Part shown: piece by piece, positions 17,451 through 26,571 of the stretch
Layout of the letters: each line of letters begins with the position of its first letter
Position numbering within the stretch: the stretch's first letter is position 1
NCBI RefSeq assembly: GCF_900890705.1
Contig: NZ_CAAHFH010000002.1
Location: 248,001 to 312,000 of the forward strand
Length of the DNA: 64,000 nt
Direction: 5' to 3'
DNA from: Pontiella sulfatireligans
Lineage (GTDB): Bacteria; Verrucomicrobiota; Kiritimatiellia; Kiritimatiellales; Pontiellaceae
Position numbers and translations under genes: made by a program
Notes under the pieces: model-generated
The model's database searches: none
The model's input: only the letters and a program-made list of their open reading frames with translations
Told to the model about the DNA's origin: nothing

Positions 17451-19358
17451 TCAAGGTGTTGCATACTCCGGAGGAGTCGAAGCCCGCACAAGTCCACTAG
17501 AACCGCCGGGGACCCGCCCGGTGGCCACATATTCAAATGCTCGCACGATGTAAAATGTATTGGTTGGAATCCACACACTCTTGCCGCTATTGGCCAAATA
17601 TGCATCGCAGTCATATTCCGGTTCGTTCAGCAAATCGCATACCTCGGTAATATGAGGCGTATAATTCCCCCACCCTGCTTGATCATTAATCAGCCCGTCA
17701 ACCGAACCTTCGCCTTCAATGAGCGCGGCAATAAACTGAGAACTATAGACTTCCTGAGCCCATTGCCCTGGATTATCCGGATCATGCGGAAGCCCCTCAC
17801 TAAAGGTCATATAGATGTTTGTATTCCACGAAACCGGTGCATACGGAATATCCCAGGGGAGATCTTTCAACACGATCCGCGAATCGGTAGATGACACGAT
17901 GGTCAGCAAATCTTTTTCTTCCATCTGCTGCGCACACCACAACGCCCGTGTATTCTGAGCATCGCTGACCCCTATGGCAAATTTATCACCATCACCCAAC
18001 GGATTAGCGCAGCTTCCTTCGGCATACAAATAGCCCAATAATCGGGCGCGGGTGCGGATGTCTACCGTGCTATTTGAGTTGATCGTCGGATCATTGAATT
18101 GATCCAGAATAATTCGATAAAAGGCCTGCGGTTCAGTTAACTCGTTTGTGATGACCATCGCGCCGTCATTCCCGGGAATATTGGACTCAATATTGCTCCA
18201 CGAACCTTCAACCAGATTCGATCGGCTCTGAATGACATACTTGGCCGAGGCATCACTCGGCCATCTCACCACACTATTCGTTCCATTCAGCATCGCAAGC
18301 GATATGCCTTTAATCACAACAGAAGAATTCATCGTTTCAGTCGAGGATACCCACACCGTTGTTTTTCCTGCATTCAAATGATCATAATCTACGAACAGAA
18401 CAGCCGCATTGTTCGTCCAACTGGCCGCATAGGAGTCAGAAAGCATGGACTGTCCATTGGTCCAACTGATATCCCCCGCTGCCACCAATGCGGAAAAATC
18501 AGCGACATGTTCGCCATCCCAGACCAACGTTCCCGCATCAATCAGCACACTACCGTTATCCACAGCAAAATCACTTTTCACATTCAATGTGCCGCCCAGA
18601 AGGCTCATCGCTCCCGTCCCTTCCTGACCGACAAAAGATACATCACCGATTGCAAGATTCATAAACACAGCACTGGCTGAATCGTTCATCGTGAACGTGC
18701 CCTCCCCCAATCGTTTGCCAACAATCACGTTGCCGGACAGCACATTCAATGCCCCGTCACCGGAAAGAGTCAAAACTCCGTTTCCGTTCCGGGCATCTGT
18801 TGTCCCCGAGTCACCGCCAAGCCAAAGATACGAACCGGAGAAGGTTGCCGTTCCGCCGGATATTTCCAGATTTCCAGTACTCTCCTGACCCACGGTAACC
18901 GCATCCGCAGAATTAAACACTCCGCTCTTCAGTTGAACCGTGGTCGTTCCGGTATCATTATCTCCTCCTAGCCCCATTCTTGAGATGCCCGACACATTGA
19001 GCGTGCCGCCGTCGATCACCGTCAGACAGTCCGCACCCGCCGTGTTTCCGTCGACATAAAGACCTGTTACATTCAGGGTACCATTTTCGATTTTGTACCC
19101 GCCGCCGCTTCTCGATCCACCCGTAAGCTTAGTGATCGTCTGATCGGAATCGATGACAATCAAGTCCGCCAGGCCTACTCGGCCTTTCGCCTCATCCGAC
19201 GCCCCCGGAACAACGCCGCCCTCCCAGTTCGCCCCCGTACTGAACAGCAGATCCGTGCCGCCGTTCCACATAATCTGCGTGGCCGCAGCGTGCATCGCCA
19301 AACCGGCCATAGCCGATGCGATTATTACTCCTGAAAATCTTCTCATCGTTTTCTCCAT
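17451..19358 (-). CDS. Secreted beta-solenoid protein with LAGLIDADG-like motifs in its C-terminal region
   Basis: 635 residues. After a signal peptide ending HAAATQ comes NGGTDLLFSTGANWEGG, the usual start of autotransporter-associated solenoid repeats, and a solenoid (about 60-270). A cap follows: LVWDGEHVADF, ISWTNGQSML, AASWTNNAAVLFVDYD. Next is a beta-sandwich ending AFYRIILD (YVIQSRSNLVEGSWSNI). The last 200 residues differ: RLLGYLYAEGSC (about 438) and FIAALIEGEGSVDG (about 540) both resemble the LAGLIDADG homing-endonuclease motif, at a plausible spacing. That homology is unproven. Two ATGs (19358 and 19346) have good ribosome sites. Parts of its 5' and 3' ends recur around the gene at 20831-22147. 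Confidence 0.8.
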   Translation of the reverse strand: MEKTMRRFSGVIIASAMAGLAMHAAATQIMWNGGTDLLFSTGANWEGGVVPGASDEAKGRVGLADLIVIDSDQTITKLTGGSRSGGGYKIENGTLNVTGLYVDGNTAGADCLTVIDGGTLNVSGISRMGLGGDNDTGTTTVQLKSGVFNSADAVTVGQESTGNLEISGGTATFSGSYLWLGGDSGTTDARNGNGVLTLSGDGALNVLSGNVIVGKRLGEGTFTMNDSASAVFMNLAIGDVSFVGQEGTGAMSLLGGTLNVKSDFAVDNGSVLIDAGTLVWDGEHVADFSALVAAGDISWTNGQSMLSDSYAASWTNNAAVLFVDYDHLNAGKTTVWVSSTETMNSSVVIKGISLAMLNGTNSVVRWPSDASAKYVIQSRSNLVEGSWSNIESNIPGNDGAMVITNELTEPQAFYRIILDQFNDPTINSNSTVDIRTRARLLGYLYAEGSCANPLGDGDKFAIGVSDAQNTRALWCAQQMEEKDLLTIVSSTDSRIVLKDLPWDIPYAPVSWNTNIYMTFSEGLPHDPDNPGQWAQEVYSSQFIAALIEGEGSVDGLINDQAGWGNYTPHITEVCDLLNEPEYDCDAYLANSGKSVWIPTNTFYIVRAFEYVATGRVPGGSSGLVRASTPPEYATP

Positions 19359-19422
19359 AATATTTCCCCAAAGGTCTGAAACGAACCATTCATGCCGATT
19401 CCGGGCCTTTTCCTATGCCGAC

Positions 19423-20376
19423 CTAATTGCCTGCGGGTATGGGGCCTCCCAGAAGGTTTCCGGCTCCCTTATCTACAACTTCCGTCGCGCCTTTGCTACT
19501 TACGCTCAGAATATCGTAGGAGAATGCTCCATTAGGGAACAGGGTGAAAAATCCAACGTGCTGGGTGCCTCCCTCGAATTTTTCAGATCGTGGACCGCTG
19601 GTCTCTTTGGATTCGTTATTAACGGTGCGTGCTCCGCCCGGACAGATCAAAAACTCCTGAATTCCTTCCGTTTCCGGCACCCTCTCCCCTACGGAATTCA
19701 TAGGAGCAAACCGTTCATAGACATGATTATGCCCGGTCATCACGAGAGCAGGACCGTGAGCATAAAGCACATCCCACAAGGGTTTCATTTTGGGATATCC
19801 ACCATGTTTCGCATTAGAAAACAATGGATAATGCCAGTAAGCCAGCGTTGGAGCCCTGGGGTTTGCGGCGAGATCCTTCTTGAGCCAATCGAGCTGAGCG
19901 TCGGCCTTTTCACCACCAACAACGAAGGTCACACTGTCGAGACTCACGACATGCCATCCGCCTAGATCAAAACTGTAATACATCTCAGGTGCGTGAGCGG
20001 CTTCCCCCCAGAATTCGCAGTAACCACTGAAGGGCGGTTCGGATTTTGCATCGTGATTACCAGGGCATGGATAAATTTTGGAAATGAATCGATCATAGGT
20101 GCCCTTATATATTTCCCTATAGCTTTCAACCGGTGTTGTTTTGTCATTGGATGTGTCGCCCGCCAGCAACACGGCGGAAACCGAAGGATTCGCCATGATT
20201 ACATCGGACACAACTTGAACATCCGGCATAAAAACGTCGGCGGTCACGGCTACGGTAACCCCTTGGGTGGCAGCAACTGCGCCTGACGCGGCAAGGATAA
20301 TGGCTGTGAACAAAGCCAAAGCCGCTGGACGCCAGCGCTTTGATACATGCAAATAGATCAATGATATTTGATACAT
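19423..20376 (-). CDS. Secreted calcineurin-like metallophosphoesterase with an altered first metal motif
   Basis: 317 residues; the ATG is preceded by GGAGAAGT. A hydrophobic export signal (about 17-36) leads into AVTADVFMPD, where the usual Asp-x-His has lost its His. The remaining motifs are intact: LLAGDTSND, CPGNHDAK, YWHYPLFS and MTGHNHVYERF. The GHNHVYER ending is typical of purple-acid-phosphatase-like enzymes. No fibronectin domain precedes it, in contrast to the 9247-10437 enzyme, and overall similarity between the two is low. It probably cleaves phosphate esters. The missing His may lower activity or change metal use. Confidence 0.85.
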   Translation of the reverse strand: MYQISLIYLHVSKRWRPAALALFTAIILAASGAVAATQGVTVAVTADVFMPDVQVVSDVIMANPSVSAVLLAGDTSNDKTTPVESYREIYKGTYDRFISKIYPCPGNHDAKSEPPFSGYCEFWGEAAHAPEMYYSFDLGGWHVVSLDSVTFVVGGEKADAQLDWLKKDLAANPRAPTLAYWHYPLFSNAKHGGYPKMKPLWDVLYAHGPALVMTGHNHVYERFAPMNSVGERVPETEGIQEFLICPGGARTVNNESKETSGPRSEKFEGGTQHVGFFTLFPNGAFSYDILSVSSKGATEVVDKGAGNLLGGPIPAGN

Positions 20377-20489
20377 ACTTCTCCGAATCAGTTATAGTTT
20401 TTCGTTTCCCCAGAATTCACCAGCTTGAATTATTTACAGCCCTAGACCGGAGAGCGAACCAGGGTCGCGTCAAGCCATCGCCCGCACAC

Positions 20490-20640
20490 GATTAAGGTGT
20501 TGCATACTCCGAGTCGAAGCCCGCACAAGTCCGATGGAACCGCCGGGCACCCGCCCGGCGGCCACATATTCAAACTCTCGCACGATGTAAAATGTTTTGG
20601 TTGGAATCCACACAGCCTTGCCGATGTGGCTAACTGCCCG
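20490..20640 (-). pseudogene. Copy of the 3' end of the solenoid gene at 17451-19358
   Basis: The DNA from about 20490 to 20632 matches 17448-17592. It includes the peptide WIPTKTFYIVREFEYVAAGR against WIPTNTFYIVRAFEYVATGR in the intact gene, and continues past the coding end. A four-base deletion near the end shifts the frame. It lies just downstream of the GHL15 gene, whose 5' end is itself related to the 5' end of the solenoid gene. It is best read as the residual tail of a second solenoid gene copy. Confidence 0.8.
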
Positions 20641-20659
20641 ATGAATGTACTTCTTAGTT

Positions 20660-20712
20660 GTTGGTGGAGACTGGCAAATGCTTGGAAAAAAATCTACTGG
20701 CCGTATGGCCAC
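20660..20712 (-). promoter_or_regulatory. Repeated intergenic element, copy A
   Basis: On the minus strand it reads GTGGCCATACGGCCAG, then GATTTTTTTCCAAGCATTTGCCA. Arms TGGCC and GGCCA (20698-20711) flank a four-base centre. The same element, with conserved order and spacing, occurs at 22220-22276 and 24752-24806. Copies B and C lie upstream of gene starts; this one is followed by the solenoid 3' fragment and then the gene starting at 20376. It is either an operator or a structured leader. Confidence 0.6.
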
Positions 20713-20830
20713 AGCACCGGGCGATTGAACTCCCCGGCACAACCCCAGAGATTTTCAATGCGAATCAGGACTGTCAGGTTACGCCCGATGAATAGATTGG
20801 GCATTGACGCTATACCCTTCAGCGACCTCA

Positions 20831-22147
20831 TCAGTCCCTTGTCAAAATAAGCCCCGTGTGTGCCTTAACGTCCAAGGGGAATATCACCGAATTATCCTCG
20901 CCCCATGACTTGAACGTCTTGCCATCGGTTCCGGGAATTTCGACACCGTTGACGGCATTGCCATCCGGGTTGACCACAACGAAACCGTTTTCAAACCGGC
21001 GATAATATACTTTCGTCCCGCCAAACTGATCCATCGAGCCGATTGCCACGCCAAGAGGCGCATCGTATTCGACATAATACTCAGCGGCATTGCTCTTAGG
21101 CTGGTCCTTCTTCTTCGTGTCAAAGTTGAAATAGCTGTTTGGCCCAGCCGCGAGCAGGTAAGAGCCCAGCGCGAAACGCCGCCACTGCGGAACAAGAACA
21201 TCGGCATTGGGTTCATCGTTCGATGTGTTGCCGTTGCTCCAACACTTTGTCCACCAGAATCCCATCAATCCGCGTTTTTCCACATCCTTGATCATTTCGA
21301 TTTCGCTCATCCACAATTCCAGCGAAGGCCATGAGGTCAATTCGGATTTTGGTTCACGCCAAATCTGCTCCGACATGGCACCATCGTAATGGGCCAGTAA
21401 AACTCGCGGACTGCTTTCAACCGGCTCCGCCCAGTAACGCGTTCCGCGCGCCAATCCGTTCATCGTCAGCATCATATCCTCGGGAATGACTTGACGGATC
21501 GCCTGAGCCATCTTTGACTCGGCCATCATCCACTCCGTCTTAGTATATTCTTGGCCGGTATTGGGGTTAATGGGCTTGGAGTGAAGGTAGTTGCCTCCGA
21601 CGGGCCCCGTACCCATACTGTCGGTAAAGATTCCATCGTAGCCTAGATCAAATTGGTTCTTGGCGAATTGAACAACATAGTCGATCCAATGCGGATTGTC
21701 TGGAACAACGACCCAGTTCTCAAAGTTCCGCGCCTTGATTATATTCCCATCCGCATTGTGCCCCATGGCGTCGGAGGGGAGTCTGGCAACTTCTCTCTTG
21801 TTCACGTAGGGCCCCAGAAGGTACTTGATCATCTTCACATCGGGATTTGCTTCATGAAATGGCTTCGGATCAAGATGGCCATACAGGACTTCAAACCTGC
21901 CTGCCGCTTCCGTTGGCGATTGTTCTCCGATGTCCCGCCAGGCCGGTGCAAACAGTCGCAACCTTGTTTCGGTGTGCATCCATGGTTTCGCATGCCTCTC
22001 CGCAACATGGGGTGCCTCCGGAACAACGTCGCCCGCCCCATTCGCCGCCAGATCCGTGCCGCCATTCCGCAAAATCTGTGTGGCCATTGCATTCATCGAA
22101 AAACCAGTGATCGTCAATACGATTGCTACTTCAAATAGTTTTCTCAT
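20831..22147 (-). CDS. Secreted GHL15-type putative glycoside hydrolase
   Basis: 438 residues with signal peptide MRKLFEVAIVLTITGFSMNA. The next 25 residues (ATQILRNGGTDL to VVPEA) are homologous to the start of the neighbouring solenoid protein and look grafted on. The body is a TIM-barrel hydrolase of the hypothetical glycosyl hydrolase 15 kind (PF14885-like): FDLGYDGIFTDSMG, MMLTMNGLARG, LLAHYDGAMSE, GSYLLAAGPNSYFNF and a closing beta domain ending HTGLILTRD. The two Asp of GYDGIFTDS are probable catalytic or binding residues. The substrate is unknown; related proteins sit in polysaccharide-utilisation regions. Element B lies 73-129 bases upstream of its ATG. Confidence 0.75.
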   Translation of the reverse strand: MRKLFEVAIVLTITGFSMNAMATQILRNGGTDLAANGAGDVVPEAPHVAERHAKPWMHTETRLRLFAPAWRDIGEQSPTEAAGRFEVLYGHLDPKPFHEANPDVKMIKYLLGPYVNKREVARLPSDAMGHNADGNIIKARNFENWVVVPDNPHWIDYVVQFAKNQFDLGYDGIFTDSMGTGPVGGNYLHSKPINPNTGQEYTKTEWMMAESKMAQAIRQVIPEDMMLTMNGLARGTRYWAEPVESSPRVLLAHYDGAMSEQIWREPKSELTSWPSLELWMSEIEMIKDVEKRGLMGFWWTKCWSNGNTSNDEPNADVLVPQWRRFALGSYLLAAGPNSYFNFDTKKKDQPKSNAAEYYVEYDAPLGVAIGSMDQFGGTKVYYRRFENGFVVVNPDGNAVNGVEIPGTDGKTFKSWGEDNSVIFPLDVKAHTGLILTRD

Positions 22148-22219
22148 GCATTTTTCCTTATTTATTTCTTCACCCAGAAAAAAAGGCAGGGGAGCTCTTC
22201 CCCAGAACCTTCTTTCTTG

Positions 22220-22276
22220 TTGCTCTCAGAGGTTTGCAAATATCTGCGCAAAAGATCTGCTGGTCGTATGACCACA
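22220..22276 (-). promoter_or_regulatory. Repeated intergenic element, copy B
   Basis: Minus-strand GTGGTCATACGACCAG followed by GATCTTTTGCGCAGATATTTGC. The arms TGGTC/GACCA (22261-22274) differ from copy A at one base on each side, so pairing is kept by a compensatory change. It lies 73-129 bases upstream of the GHL15 gene start. The rest of the 22148-22446 gap contains no gene; GCCCGCACACGATT near 22351 also recurs near 20482. Confidence 0.65.
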
Positions 22277-22446
22277 CACCGCATACATTGCGTTCATTCG
22301 GTTAAAAAAATGACGACAAAAACACCATCGACCAGTGCACTACAAATCCCTTGCCCGCACACGATTTTTAACGCATGCAGGCCTTCAGAGTTTTGCGATT
22401 ACGACTACAATCCTTTGCAGCGTTATGCCAAAAAAAAACAGGCACA

Positions 22447-24648
22447 TCAGGGCGCTACAAACCACTGATCGTGTTCTACATCCACTTCCATTCCTACTGG
22501 AAGATGTTCGCTGGAAGTCCCAACGTGGAGAACAAATTTTCCCGCCTCCAACTTCCAGGCGTCCCGGGAGACATCGTAAAAGCAGAGATTATTTCGACGC
22601 AGATTCATGACCGCATGGGTCGTCTGCCCCGGCTCAACGTGAACGCGAGTAAAGCCGCGCAGTTCCCGCGAAGGACGCTCTTCGCTGCAAACCAAATCTT
22701 CCACATAAAGCTGTACCGTACACATACCGGAAACCTTTCCGGTATTTTTTACAGCAACGTTCACAGACCATCCTTCTTCGACCGGTTCAACCGTGCCCTC
22801 GAGCAGCTCAAACGTCGTTCTGCTGAGTCCAAAGCCGAATGGATAGCGCTGAGCAATTCCCTTTTCAATGAACCAACGATGACCACATAGAAGCCCTTCT
22901 TTATATTCGGCATCAAAACCATGAACCTGCGGGCGATCCTTGCCATAATTATTCGTCGGAAGATCTCCTTGATGAACCCGCTTTGCCGGCCACTCTGCCC
23001 CGGAACCAGCCACCGGCCAATCGGATACCGGGTTGCCGAACACGCAGGGAAGCCGACCGGTAAAATCGCCCTTTCCAGTCAACGCATCCACCACGGCCGC
23101 GCCGAAGGCCTGTCCGCCGTTCCAAACTACGGCAAACGCATCGACGCCATCATCCCAATCTGTTGTATCCACACTCGTACCGCACTGCAGCACCACCACC
23201 AGCTTGTCGGTACGTGCCGCCAGAGCCCGAATGTCTGCCGCCTGTGTTCCCGGCAGCGTTGAGCGTTCAAGGTCTGCGCCTTCGCCACCGACGCCATCGT
23301 GCGCACAAAACACCACCAGATCGGCATCTAAATCCGCATCGGTAGTTTCTGCAACGCTTTCGCGATGTACAACTGCCGTCGCGCCCAGCGTTGAAAGCAG
23401 CGCCTTTTTAATGGAAATATTTCCGGCCCCCTCATTCACCAGGCCGGAACCGGTTCCCATAATAACCTCATCCGCGGCCGGACCGCACAACAGGACGGTT
23501 TTCAACCCCGGAACCGGCAGCAGCGCACGTTTATTTTTCAGCAGCACAATGCTGTCACGAGCCACCTGACGGGCAACAGCCTGATTCTTTTCTGTATCCA
23601 GACCACCCGCAGGTAAATCGTCGCCCAGCAGTCCGACCCGTAGATAAAGAAGCAGCACCCGACCGGCCATTCGATCCAGATCCTGCTCTGAGATGACTCC
23701 ATCGTTTACCGCCCTGAGAAGATTGCCTTCGCCATAAACGTAGCGGCAAAAGCCCGTCGACATATCCAGTCCTGCCTTCGCAGACGCTTCCGTACGATAG
23801 GCCGAACGCCAGTCCGTCAGGATCACACCATCAAAACCGATTTTGTCCCGCAGCAACGTTGTTAAGAGGTCATAGTTTTCAGAAACATGGGTGCCGGCAA
23901 ATAAATTATTCCCGGTCATCAGGCTCCATGCGCCTCCACGGCGAATGCCCTGCTCAAACGGATAGTTATAGATTTCGCGCAACACCCGTTCATCCATTTT
24001 TGCCGAGGTATAGTGCCGAAAGGTTTCGCACTCGTTGGCCACAAAATGTTTCAGGTTTGCTCCCACACCATACTTCTGAAGGCCGCGAACATAGGCCACC
24101 GCCATTTCCGCCGTCAGGTATGGATCTTCACCGAAATATTCATAGTTCCGCCCGCCACGCGGATCGCGCATCATATTGATCCCCGGAGCCAACAACACAT
24201 GCTTTCCAAGCGCACGCATCTCGCGCCCCATAACGGCGGCATACTCCTCGGCCAGACCGCGATCCCAGCAGGCCGCCAAAGCCAGACCGCCGGGCAATGC
24301 CGTCGTCCGCGCCGCGGTATCGGCACCGATCGTCACGACCTCGCCGTCTCCTGCATTTTGATGTTTTTTGTGCGTAGAGGTCAGTTTTTTTGGATCGCGC
24401 AACAAACGGATGCCCACCGGACCATCAGCCAGAATCAACGGCTCGACACCCAACCGCGGTATACCTCCGGAAACAAACGATCCAAAACAAAGTCCAACCT
24501 TTTCCTCTGTCGTCATCCGACCGAGCAGATCCGCAACACGCATTTCCGGTTCTAATGAAGTATCGCGCCATGGCTCCCCTGCTCCGGAAGCGACCCCGAC
24601 CAAAGTCGCCAACAAAACTCCAAGTCCAATTCTATGTCTCTCACTCAT
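22447..24648 (-). CDS. Secreted GH3 glycoside hydrolase
   Basis: 733 residues, start ATG preceded by AAAGGAACAGG. A signal peptide (about 1-22) is followed by a compact GH3 barrel: GIPRLGVEPLILADGPVGIR, RDPRGGRNYEYFGEDP and GVILTDWRSAY, whose Asp at 279 is the nucleophile. The second domain and a C-terminal fibronectin-like domain (KNTGKVSGMCTVQLYVED, SRELRGF) are complete. It is only distantly related to the other GH3 at 14697-17342, so the two probably act on different linkages. Element C sits 104-158 bases upstream. It likely trims exposed beta-linked sugars from oligosaccharides. Confidence 0.93.
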   Translation of the reverse strand: MSERHRIGLGVLLATLVGVASGAGEPWRDTSLEPEMRVADLLGRMTTEEKVGLCFGSFVSGGIPRLGVEPLILADGPVGIRLLRDPKKLTSTHKKHQNAGDGEVVTIGADTAARTTALPGGLALAACWDRGLAEEYAAVMGREMRALGKHVLLAPGINMMRDPRGGRNYEYFGEDPYLTAEMAVAYVRGLQKYGVGANLKHFVANECETFRHYTSAKMDERVLREIYNYPFEQGIRRGGAWSLMTGNNLFAGTHVSENYDLLTTLLRDKIGFDGVILTDWRSAYRTEASAKAGLDMSTGFCRYVYGEGNLLRAVNDGVISEQDLDRMAGRVLLLYLRVGLLGDDLPAGGLDTEKNQAVARQVARDSIVLLKNKRALLPVPGLKTVLLCGPAADEVIMGTGSGLVNEGAGNISIKKALLSTLGATAVVHRESVAETTDADLDADLVVFCAHDGVGGEGADLERSTLPGTQAADIRALAARTDKLVVVLQCGTSVDTTDWDDGVDAFAVVWNGGQAFGAAVVDALTGKGDFTGRLPCVFGNPVSDWPVAGSGAEWPAKRVHQGDLPTNNYGKDRPQVHGFDAEYKEGLLCGHRWFIEKGIAQRYPFGFGLSRTTFELLEGTVEPVEEGWSVNVAVKNTGKVSGMCTVQLYVEDLVCSEERPSRELRGFTRVHVEPGQTTHAVMNLRRNNLCFYDVSRDAWKLEAGKFVLHVGTSSEHLPVGMEVDVEHDQWFVAP

Positions 24649-24751
24649 CCTGTTCCTTTACCTTTTTTTAAAAATCCGTGGGATTCACCCATTTAGTCTG
24701 GGCAGGAGTAAACTCGCCCTGCATGAAGCGTTCTTCGCTCCTTCATTTCTC

Positions 24752-24806
24752 GTTTGCAGAGAGTGGCAAACCCCTGCAGGAAAGATCAACTGGCTGTATG
24801 GCCACA
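24752..24806 (-). promoter_or_regulatory. Repeated intergenic element, copy C
   Basis: Minus-strand GTGGCCATACAGCCAG, then GATCTTTCCTGCAGGG and GTTTGCC. The arms TGGCT/GGCCA (24791-24804) keep pairing with one G-T wobble. This copy also has a perfect inverted repeat GTTTGC/GCAAAC (24752-24771). It lies upstream of the GH3 gene starting at 24648, at a distance similar to copy B from its gene. Confidence 0.65.
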
Positions 24807-24880
24807 ACCTGGAAATTCACGCGACGATGTGTTCGCCTCAAGACATTTGACTATTTCTTATGAATACGACGATTCATAAT

Positions 24881-26571
24881 TCATCTAGCCGACCGGTTGT
24901 CCAGTTTCTGGAATCGCCCGGTGGTCACGCCGGGACCGAATCGAATGTTCGGAGGCTCGGCCTTGCCTTTGAACCAAGATGCATAGTCCTTGCCGGCACT
25001 GATTTCGTTGTCGTAAAACTCCAGATTCTCAACATGATCAGCGACCATCAGCGGCTTGAAAATCTGAATGATTTTGTTGTTATAAATCTTCACATTCTTA
25101 TGAATCGGAACTTCACTATCGTAATTATCAGCGTCGCATGAATATGGAAGGTCGCCTGCGAAAACCCGCCTGAATTACACTGGTCGAAGACATTGTTGTA
25201 GATTTCAACATCTTCGACACCGCCGGCTTCGTACCAACTGGTTGCCTCACTGCGGATCTTGATGGCACAACCCTGCACATTAAAATAGTTGTCGTGAATT
25301 CTCACTTTTCCCAGCGTTTTGATCAGCAGGTTTCTCGCGCGGTGGTTGGAAAAATGGTTGTTGCTGATCTGCACGTCGGTGTCGTATGCACGCAGGGTAA
25401 CGACCACGTTTTTCCAATCGAGATCCGGAAGCGGATCTTCAAAAACAAGCCTGTCTTCCTGAGCCGGATCGCGATCCATGAATTTGGCCAGTTTCCCCTC
25501 CCCAAGCAGTTCGAGCGTCTCGGCATCATGAAACCCGATCATGTCTCCCATAAATAGGGTATCAACTCCCATCTGCTGAAAATGATTCAAGCGAGTCCGT
25601 AGCGTCTTGTCGTCCTCTTTCCTCATGACCGGACGGAATATGCCGTGAATATTACAGTCGTCATCCCCCTGAAATTCAAAGCGGCAGTTCGTGATGTGAA
25701 TATCCCCACGGCATTCCACAAAATGGGTCACATCGTGATGGGTTGTATACCAGCGGCCCGAGTTCGGACGTCGGACAGCCTTTAACCGATCAATGTAAAT
25801 ATTCCGAGAGCCTTCAAAAATGGATCCGAACCCTGCTGCGTGATACATGGTGATGTTCTGAAGGTGGATATTTTCGCTGCGATGCACCGTAAATCCCGGA
25901 GAGGAACGGTCATTATATTGGAATACGGCGATATGGCCGGGCTTCAGCGGACTCAGAATATGAAGCGACCGAAGCCGCACTAAATTCTTTTCCAGCAGTT
26001 CGGCTGTGTGATCGCTTCCGACACCATATTCGTCTTGACTCTTGAACACCAGCCGACCGAGTTCCGGGTTCACGATGTTGATATTGTTGAAGTCCATCGG
26101 TTCAGGCAGGTCGGGATTAAGGAAGACCAAACGTTCATCGCGAATGCCCACCGGATATTCATCACCGAACCGGACATCAAAAAAGCCCTTGCCCACGTTC
26201 ACAATCTCGCCCTGACTGAAGAAGGGATGTTCCCAGTCAATCGTCAGGTTTTTGATCGTCACATTCTTTGCATTCTTGAGATAGAATGGAATGATATGGC
26301 CGTGAAAAATCAGTTCCGCACCGTTGCCGTCAATGACCAGATCTTCGGCATCCTGAAGATCAAACAGAATCTGCTTCATTCCATCATTGTTGTTCGAAAT
26401 ATGCAGGGTGCGCTGTATTCCATTTTTGGCATACGCATGATGCGTCCCCTTCGGGAGCACAATCGTCTTTTTACCCGATGCCACCTCCGCACGGACCCAG
26501 CTTTCGAACTCTTCCGCATGAAGCACGCCCGCTCCGCACATAAGTGCCAATGCAACCAAACGACCGATCAT
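24881..26571 (-). pseudogene. GH110-like alpha-1,3-galactosidase with a frameshift near its C-terminus
   Basis: Signal peptide MIGRLVALALMCGAGVLHA, then a right-handed parallel beta-helix with many N-x-T-I coils. Segments such as THFVECRGDIHI, GDDDCNIHGIFRPV, HRARNLLIKTLGKVRIHDNY and WYEAGGVEDVEIYNN match my knowledge of GH110, exo-enzymes that release alpha-1,3-linked galactose. At about 25150 the frame breaks: frame 1 ends at 25090, while the adjacent frame continues smoothly (YSCDADNYDSEVPIHKN, then VKIYNNKIIQIF) to the stop at 24881. A single-base change restores a protein of about 560 residues. It may be a real mutation or an assembly error. The start overlaps the upstream sulfatase stop as ATGA. 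Confidence 0.75.
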
